Part shown: one piece after another, positions 6,424 through 14,149 of the stretch
Position numbering within the stretch: the stretch's first letter is position 1
How the letters are laid out: each line of letters opens with the position of its first letter
Origin: Clostridia bacterium
GTDB lineage: Bacteria > Bacillota > Clostridia > Christensenellales > Pumilibacteraceae
Assembly: GCA_017623455.1 (NCBI GenBank)
Contig: JAGAPA010000093.1
Location: 1-36,361 of the forward strand
Direction: 5' to 3'
Length of the DNA stretch: 36,361 nucleotides
Notes under the pieces: generated by a model
What the model was told of the DNA's origin: nothing
The model's database searches: none
What the model saw: the letters and a program-made list of their open reading frames with translations, nothing else
Position numbers and translations under genes: made by a program

Positions 6424-7246
6424 AGCCGATAAGATATTTTTGGAAAACTGCAAAGACATTATCGAAAACGGATTTTGGGACACAGAGCTTGACGTAAGAC
6501 CCAAGTGGTTGGACGGCACGCCTGCGCACACGGTAAAAAAGTTTTGTATTGTAAACAGATACAATCTTAAGGAAGAATTTCCGATAATGACGGTAAGAAA
6601 GCTTAACTTTGCCGCCGCAATTGACGAGATCTTGTGGATTTGGCAGAAAAAGAGTAATAACGTCAACGACCTTAATTCTCATATTTGGGATTCTTGGGCG
6701 GACGAGAACGGTTCTATCGGCAAAGCTTACGGATATCAGCTTGGCGTAAAGCACAAGTACAAAGAGGGCGAAATGGATCAGGTGGACAGAGTTTTGTACG
6801 ACCTAAAACACAACCCTCACTCTCGCCGTATTATGACAAATATCTACACTCACGCAGACCTCAGCGAAATGAACCTCTATCCTTGTGCGTACTCCATGAC
6901 GTTTAACGTTAGCGGTAACACTCTTAACGGAATCTTAAATCAGCGTTCCAATGACTTTTTGACGGCAAACAACTGGAACGTTGTTCAGTATGCGGTTCTT
7001 CTTATGATGTTTGCAAAGGTAAGCGGACTTGAGGTGGGCGAACTTGTTCACGTTATTGCGGACGCGCACATTTACGACAGACACGTACCGCTTGTAAAAG
7101 AGCTTTTCGACAAACCGCAGTACGACGCGCCTAAGCTTGTTATTAAGCGCGACGTTAAGGATTTTTATGATTTTAAGGTAGAAGACTTTGAACTTGTGGA
7201 TTATAAATATTCACTCTTAGGTAAAAAAATTGAGGTGGCAGTATAA
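6416..7246 (+). CDS. thyA: Thymidylate synthase
   Basis: A 276-aa ThyA that methylates dUMP to dTMP using methylene-tetrahydrofolate. The nucleophile is Cys157 in L-Y-P-C-A-Y-S. H-S-R-R-I-M (135-140) is the phosphate-binding Arg pair. Q-R-S-N-D-F-L-T-A-N-N-W-N-V-V-Q-Y is like the Bacillus ThyA/phage phi3T branch rather than the E. coli ThyA branch. The C-terminus ends in I-E-V-A-V, matching the closing tail. A strong AAGGAG site lies inside the end of mrnC, giving translational coupling. The stop overlaps the folA start (TAATG). Being next to dihydrofolate reductase is functional: ThyA makes dihydrofolate, which FolA recycles. Confidence 0.97.
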   Translation: MSRADKIFLENCKDIIENGFWDTELDVRPKWLDGTPAHTVKKFCIVNRYNLKEEFPIMTVRKLNFAAAIDEILWIWQKKSNNVNDLNSHIWDSWADENGSIGKAYGYQLGVKHKYKEGEMDQVDRVLYDLKHNPHSRRIMTNIYTHADLSEMNLYPCAYSMTFNVSGNTLNGILNQRSNDFLTANNWNVVQYAVLLMMFAKVSGLEVGELVHVIADAHIYDRHVPLVKELFDKPQYDAPKLVIKRDVKDFYDFKVEDFELVDYKYSLLGKKIEVAV

Positions 7247-7746
7247 TGAAAGTAATAGTAGCAGTAGACGAAAAATGGGGTATTGGCAAAAAGAACGATC
7301 TTCTCTTCTCCATTCCTCTTGATATGAAATTTTTCAGAGAAAAGACAAGCGGACACGTTATCGTTATGGGTAGCAATACGCTCAAGTCCTTCCCCGGAGG
7401 AAACCCCTTGAAAAACCGTACTAACATCGTTTTGTATCCGGGCGGAGAAAAACGTGACGATTGCATTATTTGCGACAGTATGGAAGAGCTTAAAACAGAA
7501 CTTAGAAAGCGCGAAAACGAGGAAATTTTCGTGGTGGGCGGGGCAATGTTTTACCACACCATGCTCCCCTATTGCGACACCGCGTATATTACCAAGGTGG
7601 AAAAGGACGGGGGCGCGGAGGTTTTCTTTGACAACCTTGACAAAATGGATAACTGGAAGCTTGACTACACGAGCGAAAAGATGGAAAGTAACGGGCTTAC
7701 CATTACGTTTAATACGTACGTAAACAACGACGTTAAGCCACTTTAA
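7246..7746 (+). CDS. folA: Dihydrofolate reductase
   Basis: A 166-aa DHFR that reduces dihydrofolate with NADPH. M-K-V-I-V-A-V-D-E-K-W-G-I-G-K-K-N-D-L is the N-terminal strand and Met20-type loop (W-G-I-G). V-I-V-M-G-S-N-T-L-K-S-F at about 38-49 and I-F-V-V-G-G-A-M-F-Y (91-100) are the NADPH-binding signatures. The active-site acid normally after L-P-W is represented near S-I-P-L-D-M-K-F-F, with Asp26. Length is typical. It overlaps the thyA stop by one base and has a GAGGTGG site, so thyA and folA are coupled. The gene is trimethoprim-target type by family; resistance cannot be judged. Confidence 0.94.
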   Translation: MKVIVAVDEKWGIGKKNDLLFSIPLDMKFFREKTSGHVIVMGSNTLKSFPGGNPLKNRTNIVLYPGGEKRDDCIICDSMEELKTELRKRENEEIFVVGGAMFYHTMLPYCDTAYITKVEKDGGAEVFFDNLDKMDNWKLDYTSEKMESNGLTITFNTYVNNDVKPL

Positions 7747-7753
7747 TGAGCTT

Positions 7754-7781
7754 TTGACCGTTTTTGAGCAATACGTATAAT
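7754..7781 (+). promoter_or_regulatory. Promoter of rlmB
   Basis: TTGACC (7754-7759), 16 bp, TATAAT (7776-7781), 33 bases before the rlmB start. It gives rlmB its own transcription start downstream of folA. Confidence 0.7.
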
Positions 7782-7813
7782 ACTTTTTGATACAACAAGG
7801 AATTTTTTACATT

Positions 7814-8542
7814 ATGAAAATAGAAGGAAGAAACGCTGTTGCCGAGGCGATTAAATCGGGCAAAACCATTGACAGATTGGTTGTCAGCAAAGACGTTAAA
7901 GACGCAGGCGGAAACAGAATTATAGCAGACGCAAAGAGCAGAAACATCAAGATTATGTTCTACGATAAAGCCGTACTTGACAGAGAAAGCGAAAGCAAGC
8001 GTCATCAAGGCTTTATTGCGGAGATAACCGACTACAAATACTCCTCCGTAGAAGAAATCCTCGCTTATGCCGAGGAAAAGGACGAAAAGCCGTTTATTAT
8101 TATAGTGGACGGAGTTGAAGATCCGCATAATCTTGGTAGCATAATAAGAGTTGCGGACTGCGCGGGCTGTCACGGAGTTATTATTCCACGTCACCGTAAC
8201 GTAACCGTAAACGAAACGGTTATCAAGGTTTCGGCAGGCGCTGCAAGCCACGTTAAGGTTGCGAAGGTAACCAACGTTAACGACGCAATAGATTATCTTA
8301 AACAACAAAACGTTTGGGTATACGCTGCAGAGCTTGGCGGAGATGATATTTACAAAGCAAACCTTACGGGAGCTATTGCAATCGTTGTCGGAGGCGAGGG
8401 AAAAGGCGTGAGCAAACTTACCAAACAAAAGTGCGACGGCGTTGTAACCCTTCCCATGCGCGGACAGGTAAACTCGCTTAACGCATCAGTTGCGGCAGGC
8501 ATCGTTGCATACGAATACGTAAGACAGAATTTTGCAAAATAA
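7814..8542 (+). CDS. rlmB: 23S rRNA 2'-O-ribose methyltransferase, TrmH/RlmB family
   Basis: A 242-aa SpoU/TrmH-class methyltransferase (alpha/beta knot) with S-adenosylmethionine as donor. The N-terminal substrate-binding domain (I-E-G-R-N-A-V-A-E-A-I) is followed by the three SpoU motifs: N-L-G-S-I-I-R-V-A-D with its catalytic Arg, V-V-G-G-E-G-K-G-V, and L-P-M-R-G-Q-V-N-S-L-N-A-S-V-A-A. The family member modifies G2251 of 23S rRNA, though assignment of the exact nucleotide is by homology. ATG 7814 is chosen: an upstream in-frame TTG lacks support, and AAGGAA lies about 11 bases before 7814. It has its own promoter and a terminator right after the stop. Confidence 0.93.
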   Translation: MKIEGRNAVAEAIKSGKTIDRLVVSKDVKDAGGNRIIADAKSRNIKIMFYDKAVLDRESESKRHQGFIAEITDYKYSSVEEILAYAEEKDEKPFIIIVDGVEDPHNLGSIIRVADCAGCHGVIIPRHRNVTVNETVIKVSAGAASHVKVAKVTNVNDAIDYLKQQNVWVYAAELGGDDIYKANLTGAIAIVVGGEGKGVSKLTKQKCDGVVTLPMRGQVNSLNASVAAGIVAYEYVRQNFAK

Positions 8543-8551
8543 CACGTTAAA

Positions 8552-8586
8552 AAGATTGAGGTACGCATATCACTTCAGTCTTTTTT
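8552..8586 (+). terminator. Terminator of rlmB
   Basis: AAGATTGAGGT pairs with ACTTCAGTCTT through two G-U pairs and is followed by TTTTTT. Confidence 0.85.
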
Positions 8587-8637
8587 GTTGCGAAAATAAT
8601 GATTTTCTTGGATTTTTTTGAAAAAACTGTCGAATAA

Positions 8638-8669
8638 TTGTGTTTCAGTTCATATTTCTTTGTTATAAT
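8638..8669 (+). promoter_or_regulatory. Extended -10 promoter of the lipid kinase gene
   Basis: TATAAT (8664-8669) is preceded by TG one base away (an extended -10). The best -35, TTGTGT (8638-8643), is at a long 20-bp spacing. Confidence 0.6.
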
Positions 8670-8704
8670 TTTATACGAAAATCTAAGCTTAAGGACGCAG
8701 AACT

Positions 8705-9553
8705 ATGAAAAAATACCACGTATTATTCAATACTCTATCAGGTAACGGAGATGACAGCTATAAAACCTTATCTCAGAAATTGGACGGAAAGATTTTTTAT
8801 CACAACGTGCTTGAAACGGACTACGATCAGCTTATTCCCTCTTTAGACACTGACGACGTAATCGTAATTTGCGGTGGCGACGGCTCTATCAATAAGTTCA
8901 TAAACCGAACCAAGCATCTTTCGTTTGATAACGAGATCTTATATTTTGCAACGGGCACGGGCAATGATTTTTTGAAGGATCTTGACAAAACCAAAGAGGA
9001 TACACCCATCAGAATTAACGAATACTTAAAAGACCTACCCACCTGCTACGTTGACGGCAAAGAATATAAGTTTATTAACGGCGTGGGCTACGGCATTGAC
9101 GGGTACTGCTGTGAGGAAGGCGACAGACTACGCGCAAAGAACGTAAAGAACGTCAATTACACCGGTATTGCTATAAAAGGCTTGCTCTTCCACTACAAAC
9201 CGACAGGCGTAACCATAACGGTGGACGGTGAAAAACATTATTTTGCCAAGAACTGGATTTCGCCGGTTATGCTTGGAAGATATTACGGCGGTGGCATGAT
9301 GCCGTGTCCCGAACAAAGACGCGACAACAATGAAAAAAAGGTGTCCGTGCTTACATTCCACGGAAGCGGAAAACTGAAAACGCTTATGATCTTCCCCTCT
9401 ATTTTCAAGGGGGAACACGTAAAACACACTAAACTTGTTAAAGTCTTTACCGGACACGAAATAACCGTAGAGCACGATGAGCCTCGTCCGGTGCAAGTTG
9501 ACGGCGAAACTATCTTGAACGTAAAAACACTTACCGTAAAATACGGAAAATAA
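8705..9553 (+). CDS. Diacylglycerol/sphingosine kinase-family lipid kinase (YegS/DgkB type)
   Basis: A 282-aa soluble lipid kinase-like protein. The hallmark nucleotide-binding motif G-G-D-G-S lies at 57-61, followed by the F-A-T-G-T-G-N-D-F region (about 80-88) seen in DAGK catalytic domains. The C-terminal beta-sandwich ends in V-Q-V-D-G-E-T, the typical end motif of the YegS/BmrU group. These enzymes phosphorylate diacylglycerol or related lipids, recycling it into phosphatidate in Firmicutes. There are no membrane helices, so it is not DgkA. AAGGA lies about 9 bases upstream. It is a single-gene unit with its own promoter and a strong terminator. The precise substrate cannot be read from the sequence. 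Confidence 0.9.
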   Translation: MKKYHVLFNTLSGNGDDSYKTLSQKLDGKIFYHNVLETDYDQLIPSLDTDDVIVICGGDGSINKFINRTKHLSFDNEILYFATGTGNDFLKDLDKTKEDTPIRINEYLKDLPTCYVDGKEYKFINGVGYGIDGYCCEEGDRLRAKNVKNVNYTGIAIKGLLFHYKPTGVTITVDGEKHYFAKNWISPVMLGRYYGGGMMPCPEQRRDNNEKKVSVLTFHGSGKLKTLMIFPSIFKGEHVKHTKLVKVFTGHEITVEHDEPRPVQVDGETILNVKTLTVKYGK

Positions 9554-9566
9554 CAAACGTCTTGTA

Positions 9567-9600
9567 CGGAACGGAGAAATTTAGCTCCGTTCCGCTTTAT
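9567..9600 (+). terminator. Terminator of the lipid kinase gene
   Basis: A perfect 10-bp stem, CGGAACGGAG/CTCCGTTCCG, with an 8-base loop, followed by CTTTATTT. Confidence 0.85.
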
Positions 9601-9677
9601 TTAACGGAAAAAGCCAATAAAAAAGGTGAAATTTTAAGATTTTTTCATTATTTTTAGAGGAAATTATATTGTTTTAC

Positions 9678-9729
9678 TTGATAAAGTAATTTAAAAAGTT
9701 TATAATAGATATTGGTGGGCAAATTTGCC
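9678..9729 (+). promoter_or_regulatory. tpiA-gpmI promoter with downstream palindrome
   Basis: TTGATA (9678-9683), 17 bp, TATAAT (9701-9706). At the likely start of transcription lies a 12-bp perfect palindrome, GGCAAATTTGCC (9718-9729), a candidate operator or 5' hairpin controlling glycolytic gene expression. Confidence 0.72.
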
Positions 9730-9776
9730 TATCAAAAAATAATTATGATAATTTTACTTTAAGGAGATATTTTAAG

Positions 9777-10535
9777 ATGAGAAAACCTATCATTGCAGGA
9801 AACTGGAAAATGAACAACACACAGGCAGAAGCTATCGAGCTTATTACCGCTCTTAAGCCCCTCGTTGCCGATGCTCCCAAGACGACCGAGATCGTTGTTT
9901 GCGTTCCTTACACCTGTATCGAGAAAGTTAAGAAAGCAGTAAGAGGCTCTAAGATTAAGGTTGGAGCAGAAAACGTTGCTTGGGCAGACAAGGGTGCTTT
10001 TACCGGCGAGATCAGCGCAAACATGCTTAAGGAAGTTGGCGCTGAATATGTTATTATCGGACACAGCGAGAGAAGACAGTATTTTGGCGAGACCGACAAG
10101 ACCGTTAACATGAGAACCGTTCAGGCTCTTAAGAACGATCTTAAACCCATCGTTTGCGTAGGCGAAACTTTGGAAGAAAGAGAAGGCGGAATCACCAATA
10201 AGGTTCTTGATACTCAGCTTTACGGAGCTTTTGAAGGCTTTACTCAGGAAGACATCAAAAAGGTCGTTATCGCTTACGAACCCGTTTGGGCTATCGGTAC
10301 CGGCAAGACCGCAACCAGCGAGCAGGCTAACGATACCATCAAGTACATCAGAAAGGTTCTTGCAAAAATGTTTACAAGACCCGTTGCAAACAAAGTTCGC
10401 ATCCAGTACGGCGGATCTATGAATCCCAAGAATGCAAGCGAGCTTATGGCTATGAGCGACATTGACGGCGGACTTATCGGAGGAGCTTCTCTTAAGGCTG
10501 AAGATTTCTCTAAAGTTGTTAAGTTTGACTGCTAA
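9777..10535 (+). CDS. tpiA: Triosephosphate isomerase
   Basis: A 252-aa TIM-barrel enzyme that interconverts dihydroxyacetone phosphate and glyceraldehyde 3-phosphate. All catalytic residues are present: Asn9/Lys11 in G-N-W-K-M-N, His96 in I-I-G-H-S-E-R-R, Glu168 in A-Y-E-P-V-W-A-I-G-T-G (with the flexible loop), and the phosphate-binding Y-G-G-S near 210. Length is normal. A strong AAGGAG site lies 11 bases upstream. It heads a two-gene glycolytic unit with gpmI 52 bases downstream. In many Firmicutes these genes are in a gapA-pgk-tpi-gpmI-eno operon; gapA, pgk and eno are not here, so the operon is split. Confidence 0.98.
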   Translation: MRKPIIAGNWKMNNTQAEAIELITALKPLVADAPKTTEIVVCVPYTCIEKVKKAVRGSKIKVGAENVAWADKGAFTGEISANMLKEVGAEYVIIGHSERRQYFGETDKTVNMRTVQALKNDLKPIVCVGETLEEREGGITNKVLDTQLYGAFEGFTQEDIKKVVIAYEPVWAIGTGKTATSEQANDTIKYIRKVLAKMFTRPVANKVRIQYGGSMNPKNASELMAMSDIDGGLIGGASLKAEDFSKVVKFDC

Positions 10536-10542
10536 TTTCTAT

Positions 10543-10570
10543 AAGGGGCATTTTTGCCCTTTATATTTTT
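10543..10570 (+). terminator. Weak hairpin with T-run between tpiA and gpmI
   Basis: AAGGGGCA pairs with TGCCCTT with one bulged G, then TTATATTTTT. It may reduce read-through or be a processing site; gpmI has its own GAGGAG site after it. Confidence 0.4.
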
Positions 10571-10587
10571 GAGGAGATTTAATTAAT

Positions 10588-12108
10588 ATGAGAAAAACAG
10601 ACGCACTTATTATTATGGACGGTTTCGGATACAGAAAGGACAGTCACGGTAACGCGGTATACTCTGCTTCCACTCCCTTTATCGACAAGCTTTTTGCTAC
10701 CGTTCCCTACACTTATATCGACGCAAGCGGAAGAGCTGTAGGTCTTCCCAAAGGACAAATGGGTAACAGCGAGGTTGGACACCTTAACCTTGGCGCAGGA
10801 CGCGTTGTATATCAGGATATCACCAAGATTGACAAATCCATCGAAGACGGCGATTTCTTTACTAACGAAGCGTTTATGGGCGCTGTTGAAAACTGCAAAA
10901 AGAACGACTCCGCTCTTCATCTTGTAGGACTTCTTTCCTCCGGTGGCGTTCATTCGCTTAACACTCACCTTTACGCTTTGCTTGAACTTGCTAAGAGAAA
11001 CGGACTTACAAAAGTTTACGTTCACTGCATCACCGACGGACGTGACGTTGCTCCCGACTCTGCTATCAATTTTGTAAGCGAGGCAATGGACAAGACCGAG
11101 GAAATCGGTGTTGGTCAGGTTGCTACCGTTGTTGGTAGATACTACTATATGGACAGAGATAACCGTTGGGAAAGAGTTAAAGAGGGCTATGACTGTGTGT
11201 TTGCAGGCGTTGGCACTACCTTCCCTTGCGCTAAATGCGGTGTTAAAGCTTCTTACGAGGCAGGCGTTTTGGACGAGTTCATTAAGCCCATAGTTGTAAA
11301 GGGCTACGAAGGCGTAAAAGAGAACGACAGTATCATCTTCTACAACTTCCGTTCCGACCGTGCAAGAGAGATCACGAGAGCTGCGGTTTATCCCGACTTT
11401 GATCAGTTTGAAAGAGCTGGCGGATATAAAAAGACCTTCTACGTTTGCATGACTCAGTACGACGCTACGTTTGAGGGCGTGCATATCGCATTTGGTCCTA
11501 AGACCATCAAAAACACTCTTGGCGAATATCTTGCTTCTTGCGGTAAAGTTCAGGCTCGTGTTGCTGAAACCGAAAAGTACGCTCACGTTACATTCTTCTT
11601 TAACGGCGGTGTAGAACAGCCCAACGAGAACGAAAAGCGCGTACTCGTTGCTTCCCCCAAGGTTGCAACCTACGACTTAAAGCCCGAAATGAGCGCATAC
11701 GAAGTTACCGAAAAAGCTATCGAAACCATTGACGAGGGCATTGATACTCTTATCCTTAACTACGCTAACTGCGATATGGTTGGACATACAGGCGTGTTTG
11801 AAGCGGCTGTAAAGGCTGTTGAAACCGTTGATACTTGCCTTGAAAAGCTCGTTGCAAAAGTTCTTTCTACCGGCGGAACTTGCCTTATTACCGCAGACCA
11901 CGGAAACGCGGAACTTATGCTTAACGACGACGATACCGTATGCACCGCACATACCACAAACATTGTTCCCTTCTTCGTTGTAGGCGACAAGTACAAAGAC
12001 GCAAAGCTTGCTGAAACCGGCGCGCTTTGTGACGTTGCTCCTACACTTCTTTCGGTTATGGGACTTGCTATCCCCGAAGAAATGGAAGGAAAATCTCTTA
12101 TTAAATAA
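10588..12108 (+). CDS. gpmI: 2,3-bisphosphoglycerate-independent phosphoglycerate mutase
   Basis: A 506-aa metalloenzyme of the alkaline phosphatase superfamily that interconverts 3- and 2-phosphoglycerate. The phosphorylated nucleophile is Ser61 in M-G-N-S-E-V-G-H-L-N-L-G-A-G. Metal ligands are visible in I-I-M-D-G-F-G (Asp11), in C-D-M-V-G-H-T-G, and in T-A-D-H-G-N-A-E. H-C-I-T-D-G-R-D-V and N-F-R-S-D-R-A-R-E are the classic substrate-contact motifs. Length is typical (about 510). Being Mn-dependent, the family is pH-sensitive in clostridia. It follows tpiA on the same strand and ends at a strong terminator shared with the convergent glycosidase gene. Confidence 0.98.
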   Translation: MRKTDALIIMDGFGYRKDSHGNAVYSASTPFIDKLFATVPYTYIDASGRAVGLPKGQMGNSEVGHLNLGAGRVVYQDITKIDKSIEDGDFFTNEAFMGAVENCKKNDSALHLVGLLSSGGVHSLNTHLYALLELAKRNGLTKVYVHCITDGRDVAPDSAINFVSEAMDKTEEIGVGQVATVVGRYYYMDRDNRWERVKEGYDCVFAGVGTTFPCAKCGVKASYEAGVLDEFIKPIVVKGYEGVKENDSIIFYNFRSDRAREITRAAVYPDFDQFERAGGYKKTFYVCMTQYDATFEGVHIAFGPKTIKNTLGEYLASCGKVQARVAETEKYAHVTFFFNGGVEQPNENEKRVLVASPKVATYDLKPEMSAYEVTEKAIETIDEGIDTLILNYANCDMVGHTGVFEAAVKAVETVDTCLEKLVAKVLSTGGTCLITADHGNAELMLNDDDTVCTAHTTNIVPFFVVGDKYKDAKLAETGALCDVAPTLLSVMGLAIPEEMEGKSLIK

Positions 12109-12124
12109 ATGGCGTTTTTAATGC

Positions 12125-12163
12125 TAAAAAATCTCTCGGCAACTACAACCGAGAGATTTTTTG
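12125..12163. terminator. Bidirectional terminator between gpmI and the glycosidase gene
   Basis: AAATCTCTCGG/CCGAGAGATTT with a 9-base loop and T-runs on both strands. It serves convergent genes on either side. Confidence 0.9.
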
Positions 12164-12198
12164 TTATTAAAAGTAATATACGTATATCAAAAACCGTG

Positions 12199-14127
12199 TC
12201 AATATTCGAAAGTTAGAATTGTAGGCATAAGAATAGAAAGCTGTTCTTTAACTATTATTCCACTATCCGTTTTTTCAAATTTACAATCGTTGTAGTTACC
12301 GTTACTGTCAAGGATTTTAACGGCACGTATTTGCTTTGTGGTGCAGATTCTGATCTCGTCTACTGCGTCAAAGCCTGTATTTAGGAACATACACCAGCCG
12401 TTTCCGTCTTTGGTTGTCCCGTACTTTACGTACACCTGATCATCGCCTTCGCAATACATTGGCAAATTACCACTTTCGTTAAGTAGTTGCACAATTTGAG
12501 CCTTTCTTGATTCGTTAAGGTATGAGAACGGCGCGCCTATGCCGTAGTTAAAATCAGCCTTTCCGCAAAATACGATTACCTTGCCTCCAAGTTCGTTTTC
12601 GTATTCGGTAACGGCAGGGAATAATCTTTGAAGTTTTGTACCATTCTTTAGATTATACGCGGTTGATATTTCGGTTGCTCCACACAAAATAAGCTCTTGA
12701 TATGAAGGCTGAGAACTAAACACTCTACCCCACTTATCTATCTCTTTGCTAAAAGTTACACCCGTCCATTTTCTTACCTTTACGCCGACAAACTTTGAAA
12801 AACCGCGTTCTTCCAATCGTTTTGCACACACGCCATCTACCACAAGCGTACCTTTTAGCATTTGCAAAATTTCTTCGTCCGAAAAATACTTATCAAGTTC
12901 ACCCTCTAAAAAGCACGCTCCTCCGTTTTCGTTATCCGAGATGTACACGGGCAAGCCCATTACCTCCAGAACGTTTGTCAGCCACTTGTTTTTATCCCAA
13001 TGGTACGCATCTCGAACAAAATCGTAACGTATTTCTTTTGACAACGGAATTTTACAGCCTTGCCACGAAAGCGAGGGTACGGTTCTAATTATTTCCTCAT
13101 AAAAACCGCGATACTTTGACAAGATATTTCTATACGCCTTTCCGCTATCAGGCTCGTAGGACGCAAGTCTTGTTATCCAATGCTTTGCGCCGTTTGCTCC
13201 TTCTAACAAGGAAAGAACGTAATGAGCGTGCAATGCCGTAGCCGAAGTACTGTACCGATTTTGTGGACACGTATCCGTTTCTGCGAGCACGTATTTTACG
13301 CCGTTATTACGCAACCTGTTACCGGCATCTGCGCACCTTATCGACACTTCGCTTATATTTTTAGCAGTTGGAGTTACGTACCGACCGTTATTAATTCTTA
13401 CCACAGGCTCGTTACCCTTGCCCGCTAAAATCTTGGCGATATCCCACGCAAACTCAGTGCTTGCACCCACACAACAAAAGGATGCGAACAACGACGGATT
13501 AACGGAGTCAAGTCCCTCTCTCATTGCCTTTGCGCCTTCGATTAGCGCCTCTCGTTGCGTTTGAACGTACGCGTCGGTTACTTGTTTATTCTCGTTTTTC
13601 AGTTGCTCGAAAAGTTGTCGTCTACCTAAAGACAGACCGCTTTTTTGTCTAAACGCCTTAACGTGGAGCTTACACGCACAACCTTTGCCGGGTCTGAACA
13701 TCAATCTATAGTCGTCGTCAACCATTATCGTATAAGGTTCAAGCTGAGCCAAAACAGAAAACTGAGAGCGGATATAGTCTTGAAACTGACGAGAATACGG
13801 ACACACTACGTTTACATCTTCTTTACCGTTAGTTAAATTTTTATATTTTACAAGGTTATTAGGCTCATCAAGCGTCCAGCCATGTCCAATAGAGCATTGA
13901 ACTAAAATTCCGCTTTTAAGCCCCATTTCGTCTAATCTTTTCTTGAAAATTTTATACTTTTCGCCTTGGATTTTCGCTTTGTTGATAAGTGGATTCCCTT
14001 CGGGCACAAGCTTAAACATAAACAAAACACAATTGGCAACACCCGTTTCGTATTGCCAATTAATATCGTTGCATATTTCGTCAATATGGTCTACGTCTAA
14101 AGCCATTATTGAATACAAATTCTCCAT
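12199..14127 (-). CDS. Predicted TIM-barrel glycoside hydrolase, family uncertain
   Basis: A 642-aa protein without signal peptide. Features suggest a GH-A-like glycosidase: V-D-D-D-Y-R-L-M-F then G-C-A-C-K-L-H-V-K-A-F (about 140-160), a pattern I associate with uncharacterised putative glycosyl hydrolase families (GHL6-like). A candidate acidic residue lies in V-L-A-E-T-D-T-C-P-Q-N-R-Y. A beta-rich C-terminal part (about 540-642) looks like an accessory beta-sandwich. The catalytic pair cannot be assigned by eye, so the substrate is open. It starts 22 bases after a membrane-anchored DUF4886 protein, with GGGGGA as its site, so the two form a minus-strand operon. It may work on plant or mucin oligosaccharides imported into the cell. 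Confidence 0.7.
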   Translation of the reverse strand: MENLYSIMALDVDHIDEICNDINWQYETGVANCVLFMFKLVPEGNPLINKAKIQGEKYKIFKKRLDEMGLKSGILVQCSIGHGWTLDEPNNLVKYKNLTNGKEDVNVVCPYSRQFQDYIRSQFSVLAQLEPYTIMVDDDYRLMFRPGKGCACKLHVKAFRQKSGLSLGRRQLFEQLKNENKQVTDAYVQTQREALIEGAKAMREGLDSVNPSLFASFCCVGASTEFAWDIAKILAGKGNEPVVRINNGRYVTPTAKNISEVSIRCADAGNRLRNNGVKYVLAETDTCPQNRYSTSATALHAHYVLSLLEGANGAKHWITRLASYEPDSGKAYRNILSKYRGFYEEIIRTVPSLSWQGCKIPLSKEIRYDFVRDAYHWDKNKWLTNVLEVMGLPVYISDNENGGACFLEGELDKYFSDEEILQMLKGTLVVDGVCAKRLEERGFSKFVGVKVRKWTGVTFSKEIDKWGRVFSSQPSYQELILCGATEISTAYNLKNGTKLQRLFPAVTEYENELGGKVIVFCGKADFNYGIGAPFSYLNESRKAQIVQLLNESGNLPMYCEGDDQVYVKYGTTKDGNGWCMFLNTGFDAVDEIRICTTKQIRAVKILDSNGNYNDCKFEKTDSGIIVKEQLSILMPTILTFEY

Positions 14128-14149
14128 ACAATTCCCCCAAATAACATTG

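Noticed and set aside
10579-11586. Minus-strand 335-aa ORF opposite gpmI
   Set aside because: gpmI has every catalytic motif in the plus frame; this is an antisense shadow.
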